From the NCBI GenBank assembly GCA_944338165.1, contig CALVLN010000002.1, positions 186,001 to 250,000 on the forward strand: a DNA stretch of 64,000 nucleotides, read 5' to 3'. The notes below the pieces were generated by a model. That model worked only from the letters and a program-made list of their open reading frames with translations. It did no database searches and was not told the DNA's origin. Numbering within the stretch: position 1 is the first letter of the stretch; every line of letters begins with the position of its first letter. Positions 16,732 through 26,900 of this stretch are shown here, piece after piece. A program made the position numbers and the translations under genes. The stretch comes from an uncultured Clostridia bacterium. Its GTDB lineage: Bacteria > Bacillota > Clostridia > Christensenellales > Borkfalkiaceae.

Positions 16732-17873
16732 TCAATGCGCGTCCCCGTGCAGGAGCCCGTACAGCGTCTGCGTGAAGCCGTAGCGCCGCATGAGCGCCTC
16801 CACGCGGGAATCGTCCGGGCATGCCTGCGGGCGCGTCCTGCGCGCACGCAGCATGACGTTTTTGGGCGAATGGGCAAAATCGACAAATTCAAGCACGTCC
16901 ACCGCATAACCGCGGCTGCGCAGAAGCTCGGCGCGCACGCTGTCGGTGAGCAGAGCGCAGAACCGGTCTTTTATGAGCCCGTCGCGAAGCAGCAGGTCAA
17001 AATCGCCGCCCGGGCGGATGCTGCCGTTTATCTCGTGCTGGCAGCAGGGGACGGAAAAAATATAGTCCGCGCCGCGCTCCACGGCAAAGGCGAGCGCATA
17101 GTCCGTGGCGATATCGCAGGCGTGCAGCGTCATGACCGCGTCCACCCCGCCCGAAAGCGGCGTGCCGCGGGTGACGTCGTTGACGAAAAATTCCAGCCCG
17201 TCGTACCCGTACTTGCGCGCCACGGCGTTGCATCGGCACACCACGTCCTCCTTCAGATCGTACCCGACGATGCGGGCGCGGATGCCTCTTTTTACGACGA
17301 GGTAATAATAGACGATAAAGGTGAGATACGACTTGCCGCAGCCGAAATCGACCAACGTGAGCTGCGTTTTGTCCGTTCCCCGCAGCGCGTCGTCGATGCA
17401 TTCGACGAAACGGTTGATTTGCTTGTACTTATCGTACATCGCCGCCTTCACTTGATATTCCGGCGTGAACACGCCCAGATCGACGAGCGCGGGGATCTCC
17501 TCTCCCTCCTGCAAAAGATATCGTTTCTTGCGGTCGTTTCCGCGCACGGCGCGTTCGGTCAGCGTATTCTTCTGCTCGCTGTGGCGGAACTGCTTCCCCT
17601 TTGCCGTAAACGTCACCGTGCGCCCCGCGAGCATGACGACGATCTGCCCGAACCGCGCGGCTTGTTCCTGCACGTAGCCGGGGAGCTCCGTATCCGTCAG
17701 ATTGCGGTGGAACACCTTGGCGCCCGAAAACTGTTCCGCCTGCCAGCGCGCGCGGCCGATGTCCGCCGCCCGCAGCCCGATCCGCGTAAATTCCGCCCCC
17801 CCCGCGGGGAGGAAAAGGTCGCCTTTAAAAACGCGTCCCTGTGTTCCGTGATGAGCGCGATCAGTTCCTGCAT
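16732..17873 (-). pseudogene. SAM-dependent methyltransferase split by a frameshift in a G8 tract
   Basis: The N-terminus MQELIALITEHRDAFLKATF, preceded by an ideal GGAGGGAATT, is in one frame. The remaining approximately 355 residues are in the frame reached by a -1 shift at an eight-G run (17796-17803 on the plus strand as C8). The downstream part is a class I methyltransferase of the Methyltransf_32 type: LVDFGCGKSYLTFIVYYYL is the SAM-binding motif I, followed by DLKEDVV, MTLHACDIATDYAL and VPCCQHEIN. The substrate of the family is unknown, probably RNA. Six or nine G would restore one frame. It may be a sequencing slip, a real mutation, a phase-variable switch, or a -1 frameshift on a run of Gs. 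A promoter TTGAAA-N17-TAGGAT lies just upstream. Confidence 0.75.
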
Positions 17874-17999
17874 AATTCCCTCCGCACGCATGTCTCCCCC
17901 ATATCCTACCACACCGCGCGCGATTTTTCAACCGTTTCCGCGCATCACGGGCAAAAAAGCGCGCAGACTATATTTGCAGCCGCTCCACAAAAAAACCGC

Positions 18000-18041
18000 A
18001 TATCTTGTGTTGTTTGAAAATAACATTTCCTATATCTTGTG
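18000..18041 (+). promoter_or_regulatory. Direct repeats and Rex-like site upstream of the pfl promoter
   Basis: ATATCTTGTG occurs twice (18000-18009 and 18032-18041), 32 bp apart, which is about three helical turns. Between them TTGTTTGAAAATAACA resembles the Rex operator TTGTTA-N6-TAACAA with a spacing one base short. Rex controls fermentation genes by NADH/NAD in Bacillota; binding here is inference. Confidence 0.35.
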
Positions 18042-18081
18042 GTTTTTCCCAAAAACTTCCCGAAAATTTTTCGGAAAACGG

Positions 18082-18110
18082 TTGACAAATCGGCAAAGGT
18101 GAAGTATACT
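18082..18110 (+). promoter_or_regulatory. Promoter of the pfl operon
   Basis: Consensus TTGACA, exactly 17 nt, and TATACT. Transcription should begin near 18117, about ten bases before the ZTP aptamer. Confidence 0.88.
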
Positions 18111-18127
18111 GTAACCAAGATTGAACG

Positions 18128-18193
18128 CGTCATATGACTGACGGAAGCGGAGCACCGCGTGGAGTATGACGAGAGAATGCCGACCGTCTGGGC
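18128..18193 (+). promoter_or_regulatory. ZTP (pfl-motif) riboswitch aptamer controlling pflA-pflB
   Basis: Paired element P1 is CGTCATA / TATGACG. The conserved TGACTGACGGA follows the 5' strand, a GCGG...CCGC hairpin comes next, then GTGGAG. The 3' domain is ATGCCGACCGTCTGGGC, whose CCGTC pairs with GACGG as the ZTP pseudoknot. The core strings closely resemble the Fusobacterium ulcerans ZTP riboswitch as I remember it. ZTP/ZMP binding should keep the pseudoknot formed and block the overlapping terminator, turning the operon on when 10-formyl-THF is scarce. Confidence 0.96.
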
Positions 18194-18232
18194 GAACCTT
18201 GTTTTGCGTTTTGCCCGGAAGGTCATTTTTTT
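18182..18232 (+). terminator. Expression-platform terminator of the pfl ZTP riboswitch
   Basis: GACCGTCTGGGC pairs with GCCCGGAAGGTC (one mismatch, one G-U), followed by ATTTTTTT. The 5' arm is the same CCGTCTGGGC that forms the aptamer pseudoknot and ligand pocket, so aptamer and terminator exclude each other. Confidence 0.93.
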
Positions 18233-18262
18233 CCCGCAGGGCGCTTGCGGAGGAGGCAAACC

Positions 18263-19015
18263 ATGCAAAAAGGACGCATCCTTTCCATCGAAAGCATGGG
18301 GCTCGTGGACGGCCCGGGCATCCGCTGCGTCGTTTTTTTCCAGGGCTGCGCCCTGCGCTGCAAATTCTGCCACAACCCGGACAGCTGGGCGCGCGGCGGC
18401 GGAACGGAACTTTCTTCCGAAGAGATCGTGCGCAAGGTGCTGCGCTTCCGCCCCTATTTTGCCCGGTCGGGCGGCGGGGTCACCTTTTCGGGCGGGGAAC
18501 CGCTCCTGCAGCGGGAATTTCTGCTCGAGCTCCTGCGGCGGTGCAAGCAGGAAGGCGTCCACACCTGCCTGGACACGGCGGGCGCGGGCACGGGCGGCTA
18601 CGAGGAGATCCTGCGCCTCGTCGATCTGGTGCTGTACGACGTCAAGGCAGTCACGGCGGAAGGCTATCGCAGCCTCTGCGGCGGCGAGATCGGGCAAACG
18701 GAAGAATTCCAGCGCGCCATGGCGGCATGCGGCACGAAGGCGATCGTCCGTCAGGTGGTCATCCCCGGCATCAGCGACGGGGACGCGTACATGCAGGAGC
18801 TTGACCGATACATCCGCAAACACATCCCCACGGCGGTGAAAGTTGAATTGCTCCCCTATCACCTGATGGGCGCATTCAAGTACGAAAAGCTGGGCATGCC
18901 CCCGCCTCTTGCAGGCATCCCCGCCATGGACAAAGAAAAAACGCAGCAGCTTTGGGAACGCTATTTCAAACACTTCGGAGAGGGAAACGACGATGAAAGA
19001 ACGCAGAGAATTTAA
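18263..19015 (+). CDS. pflA: Pyruvate formate-lyase activating enzyme
   Basis: Radical SAM enzyme that installs the glycyl radical on PflB. 250 residues. The family start [15 protein letters not shown] is followed by the [4Fe-4S] motif C29-x3-C33-x2-C36 (CALRCKFC); [12 protein letters not shown] is the GGE-type SAM motif; the C-terminus has the [18 protein letters not shown] block. The start follows GGAGGAGGCAAACC. It precedes pflB and overlaps it by 23 bases, the reverse of the usual pflB-pflA order, which suggests coupled translation. The operon is governed by a ZTP riboswitch. Confidence 0.96.
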   Translation: MQKGRILSIESMGLVDGPGIRCVVFFQGCALRCKFCHNPDSWARGGGTELSSEEIVRKVLRFRPYFARSGGGVTFSGGEPLLQREFLLELLRRCKQEGVHTCLDTAGAGTGGYEEILRLVDLVLYDVKAVTAEGYRSLCGGEIGQTEEFQRAMAACGTKAIVRQVVIPGISDGDAYMQELDRYIRKHIPTAVKVELLPYHLMGAFKYEKLGMPPPLAGIPAMDKEKTQQLWERYFKHFGEGNDDERTQRI

Positions 19016-21221
19016 CGGCGGCGTATGGCAGAAGAAGATCGACGTCCGCAACTTTATCCAGAAGAACTACACCTTGTACGAGGGGGATTCCTCCTTTTTG
19101 GCGCCCCCGACGGCGCGCACCAAAGCCGTCTGGGATAAATGCCTTGCCCTGCTTGCGGAAGAGCGCAAAAAGGGCGGCGTGCTCGACGTGGAAACGGGGC
19201 GCATCTCCGGCATCTGCAACTTCGAGCCCGGCTATATCGACAGGGAAAACGAAGTCATCGTCGGCCTTCAGACGGACGCGCCCTTAAAGCGCATGGTCAA
19301 CCTGTACGGCGGCATGCGCATGGCGGAACAGAGCCTCAAAGCCTACGGCTACGAGCTCGACCCCGTCATCAAAGCGCATTTTTCCGAATACCGCAAGACG
19401 CACAACCAGGGCGTGTTCGACGCCTACCCCGCCGCCGTGCGCACGGCGCGCCACGTCGGGCTTCTGACGGGGCTTCCCGACGCTTACGGCAGAGGCCGCA
19501 TCATCGGCGACTACCGCCGCGTCGCCCTGTACGGCACGCAGCGGCTCATCGAAGAAAAACAAAAGGATCTTGACGCCCTCGACGGCGAGATGACGGACGA
19601 ACGCATTCGCCTGCGCGAAGAAGTCACCATGCAGATCCGCGCCCTTTCCGACATCGAAACGATGGCGGCCTCCTACGGCGTGGACGTGAGAAGGCCCGCC
19701 GTCTCCGCAAAGGACGCGGTCCAGGCGCTGTACATGGGCTACCTCGCGGGGATCAAAGAAAACAACGGCGCGGCGACCTCCTTCGGCAGGACGTCCACCT
19801 TCCTCGACATCTACATCCAGCGCGATCTCGAAGCGGGCATCATCACGGAAGAAGAGGCACAGGAGCTCGTCGACCAGCTCATCATCAAGCTGCGCCTCGT
19901 GCGGCATCTGCGCACGCCCGAATACAACGAACTTTTCGGCGGCGACCCCACCTGGGTCACCGAATCCATCGGCGGCATGGGCATCAACGGAAGGCCGCTC
20001 GTCACCAAAAACTCCTTCCGCTATCTGCACACGCTTATCAACCTTGGCACCTCGCCCGAGCCCAACCTCACCGTGCTCTGGGACGAAAAGCTGCCCGAAA
20101 ACTTCAAGCGCTACTGCGCGGAGATCTCCATCAAGACGGATGCCATCCAGTATGAAAGCGACGAGGTGATGCGCCCCGTCTACGGCGACGACTACGCCAT
20201 CGCCTGCTGCGTCTCCGCCATGAAGGTGGGCAAACAGATGCAGTTCTTCGGCGCGCGGTGCAACATCGCCAAGAGCCTGCTGCTCGCCGTAAACGGCGGC
20301 GTGGACGAACTGACGGGCATCCGGGTCGTCCCCGGGATCCCCGCCCTTACGGGCGACGTGCTCGGCTACGACGCCGTGCGGGAAAACTATTCCAAGGTAC
20401 TCGCCTACGTTGCGGCGCTCTACGTACAGGCAAACAACGTCATCCACTACATGCACGACAAGTATGCCTATGAAGCGAGCCAGCTCGCCCTGCACGATAC
20501 CGACCCCGAACGGCTGATGGCCTTCGGCGTGGCGGGGCTTTCGGTGGCGGCGGACAGCCTTTCCGCCATCAAATACGCATCCGTGCACCCCGTGCGCAAC
20601 GAGCAGGGCATCGCCGTCGACTTCGTGACCGAGGGAGACTTCCCCAAATACGGAAACGATGACGACCGCGTCGACGACCTCGCCGTGGAGATCATGACCG
20701 AATTCATCGGCGATCTGAAACGGCACAAGCTCTACCGGAACGCCAGGCATACCCTCTCCGCGCTCACCATCACCAGCAACGTCATGTACGGCAAGAAGAC
20801 GGGCACCACGCCCGACGGCAGAAAGGTGGGCGAACCGCTTGCCCCCGGCGCGAACCCCATGCACGGGCGGGATAAATCGGGCGCGCTCGCTTCCCTCAAC
20901 TCGGTCGCCAAGATCCCCTACCGCGACGTATGCCAGGACGGCGTCTCCAACACCTTCTCCATCGTGCCCGCGGCGCTCGGTAAGACGCAGGAGGAGCGCG
21001 AACAAAACCTCGTGCATATCCTCGACGGATACTTTGCGCAGGGCGCGCAGCACCTCAACGTCAACGTACTCAACCGTGAAGTGCTCATCGAAGCATACGA
21101 GCATCCGGACCGATATCCCACGCTTACCATCCGCGTCTCCGGTTATGCCGTGAACTTCCACCGTCTCTCCAAGGAACAGCAATGGGAAGTCATCCAGCGC
21201 ACCTTCCATGAAAGCATGTAA
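18993..21221 (+). CDS. pflB: Formate C-acetyltransferase (pyruvate formate-lyase)
   Basis: Glycyl-radical enzyme that converts pyruvate and CoA to acetyl-CoA and formate under anoxia. 742 residues, full length. The catalytic cysteine pair is C405-C406 in [11 protein letters not shown], and the radical glycine is G717 in [27 protein letters not shown] N-terminal sequence and NYTLYEGD confirm the true PFL subgroup rather than a diol dehydratase or choline lyase. The start lies inside the end of pflA, with GGAGAGGGAAACGACG upstream. The formate it makes is the substrate of Fhs, encoded at the end of the convergent purine operon. Confidence 0.97.
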   Translation: MKERREFNGGVWQKKIDVRNFIQKNYTLYEGDSSFLAPPTARTKAVWDKCLALLAEERKKGGVLDVETGRISGICNFEPGYIDRENEVIVGLQTDAPLKRMVNLYGGMRMAEQSLKAYGYELDPVIKAHFSEYRKTHNQGVFDAYPAAVRTARHVGLLTGLPDAYGRGRIIGDYRRVALYGTQRLIEEKQKDLDALDGEMTDERIRLREEVTMQIRALSDIETMAASYGVDVRRPAVSAKDAVQALYMGYLAGIKENNGAATSFGRTSTFLDIYIQRDLEAGIITEEEAQELVDQLIIKLRLVRHLRTPEYNELFGGDPTWVTESIGGMGINGRPLVTKNSFRYLHTLINLGTSPEPNLTVLWDEKLPENFKRYCAEISIKTDAIQYESDEVMRPVYGDDYAIACCVSAMKVGKQMQFFGARCNIAKSLLLAVNGGVDELTGIRVVPGIPALTGDVLGYDAVRENYSKVLAYVAALYVQANNVIHYMHDKYAYEASQLALHDTDPERLMAFGVAGLSVAADSLSAIKYASVHPVRNEQGIAVDFVTEGDFPKYGNDDDRVDDLAVEIMTEFIGDLKRHKLYRNARHTLSALTITSNVMYGKKTGTTPDGRKVGEPLAPGANPMHGRDKSGALASLNSVAKIPYRDVCQDGVSNTFSIVPAALGKTQEEREQNLVHILDGYFAQGAQHLNVNVLNREVLIEAYEHPDRYPTLTIRVSGYAVNFHRLSKEQQWEVIQRTFHESM

Positions 21222-21235
21222 CGTCTCACGCATGA

Positions 21236-21279
21236 AAAGAGCCCGCCTTCCGCGCCGTTGCGGAAGGCGGGCTTTTTTT
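21236..21279. terminator. Bidirectional terminator between the pfl and pur operons
   Basis: GCCCGCCTTCCGC pairs with GCGGAAGGCGGGC, T7 on the right and AAAAG on the left; it ends pflB and also the purine operon after mutY. Confidence 0.95.
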
Positions 21280-22261
21280 ATTTCAGCCAGCCGAAAAATG
21301 GTTTGAAGGCAGACGGAAGCGCATACTTTTCCTTCAGTTCTTCCGCCGTCACCCACACATACGGAGGTATTTCTTCCTCCAGACGCACCAGCCTGCCCGT
21401 CATCTCCCACTCCACGTGGGTAAAGACATGGCGTGCCCGTTGTGTTTCTATCAGCGCGCCGCCGGGCGGCGCAGCGCCGAGCGGAAACTGCCAGAGCCCG
21501 GAGAGAAGCCCTTTTGCGGGGCGCTTTTCAATGGCATACTTTCCGTGCGCCGTCAGTACGTTCACGTCGACGGGCACCACCTTGCGCGCGCGCTTTTCCG
21601 CCCGCACGGGGTATTCCGTCTGCCTGCCTTCCCGTTTGGCGCGGCACAGCCCCTGCCAGGGACAGGCAAGACACAGCGGATCGCCGTTCGGGATGCAGAC
21701 GAGCGCGCCGAGCTCCATGAGCGCCTGCGTGAATTCCCCCGCCTGTACGGGATATACCTCCTTAAGCAGCGCGGAAAAGCGCCGCCGCGTCGCGGTGTCG
21801 TCGATGTTGGAGCCGTCTGCAAGCAGGCGCGTCAGGATGCGCAGCACGTTTCCGTCCACTGCGGGATACGGCAGATCGTATGCGATGGACAAAACGGCGC
21901 CCGCCGTATAATCGCCGATGCCGGGAAGCGCGCGCATCCCTTCCCACGTCTGCGGAAAGGCGCCTTCTGCCGCGATGCGCTCCGCCGCTTTTTTCAGGTT
22001 GCGGGCGCGGGAATAGTAGCCGAGCCCCTCCCATGCCTTGAGCACCTCCTCCTCGTCCGCCCGCGCGAGGGCGAAAACGTCGGGGAATCTTTCAAGAAAG
22101 CGCAGATAGTATCCTTTGGCAGCCTCCACGCGCGTCTGCTGCAGCATGATCTCGGAGATCCAGACATGGTAGGCATCCCTGTCCCTCCGCCAAGGCAGAT
22201 CGCGCTTGTTTTTTTCATACCAGGCGATAAGCGGCGGGACGGCGGAAGCGAGAAGATCCAT
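21278..22261 (-). CDS. mutY: A/G-specific adenine glycosylase
   Basis: Base-excision repair enzyme that removes adenine mispaired with 8-oxoguanine. 327 residues. RDLPWR and the helix-hairpin-helix LPGIGDYTAGAVLSIAYD with the catalytic aspartate are visible; E in LQQTRVE is the catalytic glutamate region. The iron-sulfur loop is CIPNGDPLCLACPWQGLC (Cx7Cx2Cx5C). A C-terminal NUDIX-like domain (about 225-327) senses 8-oxoG. The start overlaps the fhs stop by one base (TGATG), so it is translationally coupled and is the last gene of the purine operon, an odd passenger among biosynthetic genes. Confidence 0.96.
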   Translation of the reverse strand: MDLLASAVPPLIAWYEKNKRDLPWRRDRDAYHVWISEIMLQQTRVEAAKGYYLRFLERFPDVFALARADEEEVLKAWEGLGYYSRARNLKKAAERIAAEGAFPQTWEGMRALPGIGDYTAGAVLSIAYDLPYPAVDGNVLRILTRLLADGSNIDDTATRRRFSALLKEVYPVQAGEFTQALMELGALVCIPNGDPLCLACPWQGLCRAKREGRQTEYPVRAEKRARKVVPVDVNVLTAHGKYAIEKRPAKGLLSGLWQFPLGAAPPGGALIETQRARHVFTHVEWEMTGRLVRLEEEIPPYVWVTAEELKEKYALPSAFKPFFGWLK

Positions 22262-23925
22262 CAGAACAGCCCCGTGATCCTGCCCGCCTCGTCCACGTCG
22301 ATGCGTTCCGCCGCGGGGACCTTGGGAAGCCCGGGCATGGTCATGATGTTGCCCGTGAGCGCAATGACGAATCCCGCGCCCGCAGCAACTTTTACGCTGC
22401 GCACGGTGACGGAAAACCCTTCCGGCGCGCCCAGCTTCGTCATGTCGTCGGAGAAGGAATACTGCGTCTTGGCGATGCAGACGGGCGTCCCCCCGAACCC
22501 GAGTTCGGTGAGCCGCGCGATCTGCGATTCCGCCTCCGCCGTATACGTGACGCCCGCGCCGCCGTAGACTTTGGTCACGACTGCGCCGATCTTTTCCTTG
22601 ATGGGCGCGCTTTCGTCATAGCAATAGCGGAATGCGCTCGGCTGCCCGCACAGGCGGATGACCTCCTCCGCGAGCGCCTCGCCGCCCTTGCCGCCTTCCG
22701 CCCAGACGTCGGAAAGCACGGCGTTCACGCCGAGGGAGGCGCATTTTTCGATGACGAGCGAGATCTCCGCGTCCGTATCCGTGGGGAAACGGTTGACGGC
22801 GACCACGACGGGCAGCCCGTAAACGTCTTTGATGTTGGAAACGTGGCGCAGCAGATTGGGGAGCCCCCGCTCGAGCGCGGCAAGATCCTCCCTGCCGAGT
22901 TCGGTCTTCTGCATGCCGCCGTGCATTTTAAGCGCGCGGACCGTAGCGACGACGACGACCGCAGACGGGGTGAGGTGCGCGACCCTGCACTTGATGTCGA
23001 GGAATTTTTCCGCCCCGAGATCGGCGCCGAATCCCGCTTCCGTGACCGCGTAATCGCCGAGGGCGAGCGCCGCGCGCGTCGCCATGACGGAATTGCAGCC
23101 GTGCGCGATGTTGGCAAACGGCCCGCCGTGCACAAAGGCGGGCGTCCCTTCCAGCGTCTGCACGAGGTTGGGCTTTAAAGCGTCTTTTAAAAGCGCCGCC
23201 ATGGCGCCCGTCGCCTTGAGCTGCCCCGCCGTGACGGGCGCGCCGTCATACGTGTAGCCGACGACGATGCGCGAGAGGCGCGCCTTGAGGTCGGAGAGCG
23301 AATCGGCAAGGCAGAGAACAGCCATGATCTCGCTGGCGACCGTGATGTCATACCCGTCCTCGCGCGGGACGCCGCTTTTCGGGCCGCCCATGCCGTCCAC
23401 GACGTTGCGAAGCTGGCGGTCGTTCATATCCACGCACCTGTGCCAGGTGATGCGGCGCGGGTCGAGATTGAGCTCGTTGCCCTGGAAGATATGGTTGTCG
23501 ATCATCGCAGCGAGCAGATTGTTCGCCGCGCCGATGGCATGGAAATCGCCCGTGAAGTGCAGATTGATGTCCTCCATGGGAATGACCTGAGCGTATCCTC
23601 CGCCCGCCGCGCCGCCTTTGACGCCGAACACGGGGCCCAGGGAAGGCTCGCGCAGGGCGACGACCACCTTCTTGCCGAGGCGGGAAAGGCCGTCCGCGAG
23701 CCCGATGGTCGTGGTCGTCTTGCCCTCGCCCGCAGGCGTGGGATTGATGGCGGTGACGAGGATGAGCTTGCCCCGCTTTTTTTTGCCTTCAAAGGCGGAC
23801 AGACTGACTTTTGCCTTGTATTTGCCGTAATACTCGATATCCTCTTCGGAAAGCCCGGCTTTGCGGGCGATCTTCAGGATGTGCTCTGGCTTTGCCTGCT
23901 GAGCGATCTCCAGATCCGTCTTCAT
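22261..23925 (-). CDS. fhs: Formate-tetrahydrofolate ligase
   Basis: ATP-dependent formation of 10-formyl-THF from formate and THF in the cytosol. 554 residues, standard size. P-loop [24 protein letters not shown] and the [12 protein letters not shown] block are all present, with the family C-terminus [16 protein letters not shown]. The ribosome binding site is GGGGGAAGCGGATC. It lies 21 bp after purL and so belongs to the purine operon: it makes the cofactor used by PurN and AICAR transformylase. Its presence under a ZTP riboswitch fits, since ZTP signals shortage of precisely this product. Confidence 0.97.
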   Translation of the reverse strand: MKTDLEIAQQAKPEHILKIARKAGLSEEDIEYYGKYKAKVSLSAFEGKKKRGKLILVTAINPTPAGEGKTTTTIGLADGLSRLGKKVVVALREPSLGPVFGVKGGAAGGGYAQVIPMEDINLHFTGDFHAIGAANNLLAAMIDNHIFQGNELNLDPRRITWHRCVDMNDRQLRNVVDGMGGPKSGVPREDGYDITVASEIMAVLCLADSLSDLKARLSRIVVGYTYDGAPVTAGQLKATGAMAALLKDALKPNLVQTLEGTPAFVHGGPFANIAHGCNSVMATRAALALGDYAVTEAGFGADLGAEKFLDIKCRVAHLTPSAVVVVATVRALKMHGGMQKTELGREDLAALERGLPNLLRHVSNIKDVYGLPVVVAVNRFPTDTDAEISLVIEKCASLGVNAVLSDVWAEGGKGGEALAEEVIRLCGQPSAFRYCYDESAPIKEKIGAVVTKVYGGAGVTYTAEAESQIARLTELGFGGTPVCIAKTQYSFSDDMTKLGAPEGFSVTVRSVKVAAGAGFVIALTGNIMTMPGLPKVPAAERIDVDEAGRITGLF

Positions 23926-23946
23926 GATCCGCTTCCCCCTTTTGCT

Positions 23947-26900
23947 TTACTTGAAATATCTGACGGCGCTCTCAAAGAGCTTCATATCGTACAAACCGGG
24001 CACGTTGCGGTAAAGCCCGCTGCCCTTGCGCTCGGAATGCCCCATCTTGCCGAATACCCTGCCGTCGGGCGAGAGGATGCCCTCGATGGCGGCGGCGCTG
24101 CCGTTGGGGTTGAAGCGCACGTCCATCGTGGCGCGGCCTTCCAGATCGACGTACTGCGTCATGATCTGCCCGTTTGCGGCAAGTTTTTCAATGAGTTCGT
24201 CGCTCGCGATGAACTTGCCCTCCCCGTGCGAGACGGGCACGGAGAATACGTCGCCTGCCTTCACGCCCGAAAGCCAGGGCGAACGGGCGGAAGCGACGCG
24301 CACGCGCACGATGCGCGACTGATGGCGCCCGATATCGTTGTAGGTAAGCGTCGGGCAGCTTTCGTCCGTATCCACGATCTTGCCGAACGGCACGAGCCCG
24401 AGCTTGATGAGCGCCTGGAAGCCGTTGCAGATGCCGCCCATCAGCCCGTCGCGCGCGTTGAGCAGCGCTTCCGTCTGCTCCCTCACCGCGGCGTTGCGGA
24501 AGAACGCGGTAATGAATTTGCCGGAACCGTCCGGTTCGTCGCCGCCCGAAAATCCGCCCGGGATGAAGAGGATGTTGCTCTCCCCGATCTTGCGGGCAAA
24601 CGCCTCGACCGAACGGGAAACGTCCTCCTTGCTGAGGTTGCGGATGACGAAAATATCCGCTTCCGCACCCGCATCCTCAAATGCCTTCGCCGTATCGTAT
24701 TCGCAGTTGGTGCCGGGAAACACGGGGATGAGCACCTTCGGACGGGCCGCCTTGTGCGAACACGTCAGCGCGCTGCGTCCCTCAAAGGTATAGGTCTCTG
24801 CCGCCTTCTGCGGCGCGGGAATGTTGCAGGCGTATACGGGCTCCAGCTTGTCCTCGTAGATCTTTGTGAGTTCGGCGAGGGAAAGCGACGTTCCGCCGAG
24901 CGAAATGCGCTCTTCTTCCGTCGTTCTGCCGAGGGGCGCGCCGACCGTCTCCTCCCCTGCAAGTTCGAGAAGGAAACTCCCGTAAGCGTAAGAAAAGAGA
25001 TCCTCCGTCTTTACGCCGTCCGCAAAGGCAAAGCCGATCCGGTTGCCCATGCACATCTTCAAAATGCCCTCGGCGATGCCGCCGTAAACGGGCGTGAAGG
25101 CGGAGAGCGCCTTGCCGGAGCGCAGCAGCCCCGTCACCGTGCGGAAAACCGAGATGAGCGAAGAGGGCACCGGCAGGCCGTTTTCGTCATAGTCGGGGCG
25201 GAGCAGCACGACGGGATGCCCCGCCGCCTTGAATTCGGGCGAACGCACCTCGTCCGCCTTCCCCGTGGTGACGGCAAACGAAACCAGCGTGGGAGGGACG
25301 TCGATGTGTTCGAACGTGCCGCTCATGGAATCCTTGCCGCCGATCGCCGCACAGCCCAGATCGAGCTGCGCGCGGAAGGCGCCGAGCAGCGCCGCGAGCG
25401 GCTGCCCCCAGCGCTTGGGATCGCGCATGGGCTTTTCAAAATATTCCTGGAAGGTAAGATATACGTCCTCAAACGCCGCGCCGGACGCGATGAGTTTGGA
25501 GATGCTCTCTACCACGGCAAGATACGCCCCGTGATAAGGGCTCTTCTCCGCGACGTACGGATTGCCGCCCCATGCCATGTACGAGACGGTATCCGTGTGC
25601 CCCTTCTCGACGGATACGAGATGCACCATCGCCTGCGAAGGCGTCATCTGATGTTTGCCGCCAAAGGGCATGAGCACCGTACCGGCGCCGATCGTGGAAT
25701 CGAACCGCTCGGAAAGCCCGCGCTTGGAGCAGACGTTGAGGTCCCCTGCAAGCGCGCGGAATCCCTCCGCAAAGTCGGACACGGGATCCCTGTTGTAATT
25801 TTGCGCCTTTTCCGGCGCGACGCAGATGTGTTTTTCCGCGCCGTTGGAATTGAGGAATTTGCGGGAAACGTCCACGATCTTTTTCCCGTTCCACGTCATG
25901 ACGAGGCGCGGCGTTTCCGTCACCGTGGCGACGACCGTCGCCTCGAGGTTTTCTTTCTGTGCAAGGGCGATGAACTCGTCCGTCTTGTCCGCTTCCACCA
26001 CGACCGCCATGCGCTCCTGGGACTCGGAAATGGCGAGCTCCGTACCGTCCAGCCCGTCGTATTTTTTGGGCACGGCGTTAAGGTCGATCGAAAGTCCGTC
26101 TGCAAGCTCGCCGATGGCGACGGAGACGCCGCCCGCGCCGAAGTCGTTGCAGCGCTTGATGAGCAGCATCGCCCGTTTGTTGCGGAAAAGCCGCTGGAGC
26201 TTTCTCTCCTCGGGCGCGTTGCCCTTCTGTACTTCCGCGCCGCAGGCAGTCAGCGACTGCGCGGTGTGCGATTTGCTGGAACCCGTGGCGCCGCCGCAGC
26301 CGTCGCGCCCCGTCCTGCCGCCGAGCAGAATGACCTTATTCCCGGGGAGCGGGCATTCACGGCGCACGTTCTCCGCGGGCGTCGCCGCGATGACCGCGCC
26401 GATCTCCAGCCGCTTGGCGACGTAGCCCTCGTGATAAAGTTCATCCACCTGCCCCGTGGCGAGCCCGATCTGATTTCCGTAAGAAGAATAGCCTGCCGCG
26501 GCCGTGGTGACGATCTTGCGCTGCGGGAGCTTGCCCTTGAGCGTATCTTTGACGGGCGTAAGCGGATCTCCCGCGCCCGTGACGCGCATGGCGGCGTAGA
26601 CGTAGCTCCTGCCCGAAAGCGGATCGCGGATGGCGCCGCCGATGCAGGTCGCCGCGCCGCCGAACGGCTCGATCTCCGTGGGATGGTTATGCGTTTCGTT
26701 CTTAAAGAGGAGCAGCCAATCCTGCGATTTGCCGTCCACGTCCACTTTGATCTTGACGGTACAGGCGTTGATCTCCTCCGATTCGTCGAGTTTTTCCAGC
26801 ATGCCGCGCTTTTTGAGAAGTTTTGCCGCCAGCGTGGCGATATCCATGAGGTTGACGGGCATTTTGCGGTCTAGCTCCTTGCGCGCCGCAAGGTATTCCT

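Noticed and set aside
19284..21410. 708-codon minus-strand frame over pflB
   Set aside because: Antisense of pflB, which has an intact catalytic cysteine pair and radical glycine.
23440..26874. 1144-codon open frame on the plus strand over purL/fhs
   Set aside because: GC-rich codon bias of the opposite strand keeps this frame open; no start context or domain, and it lies antisense to two well supported purine genes.
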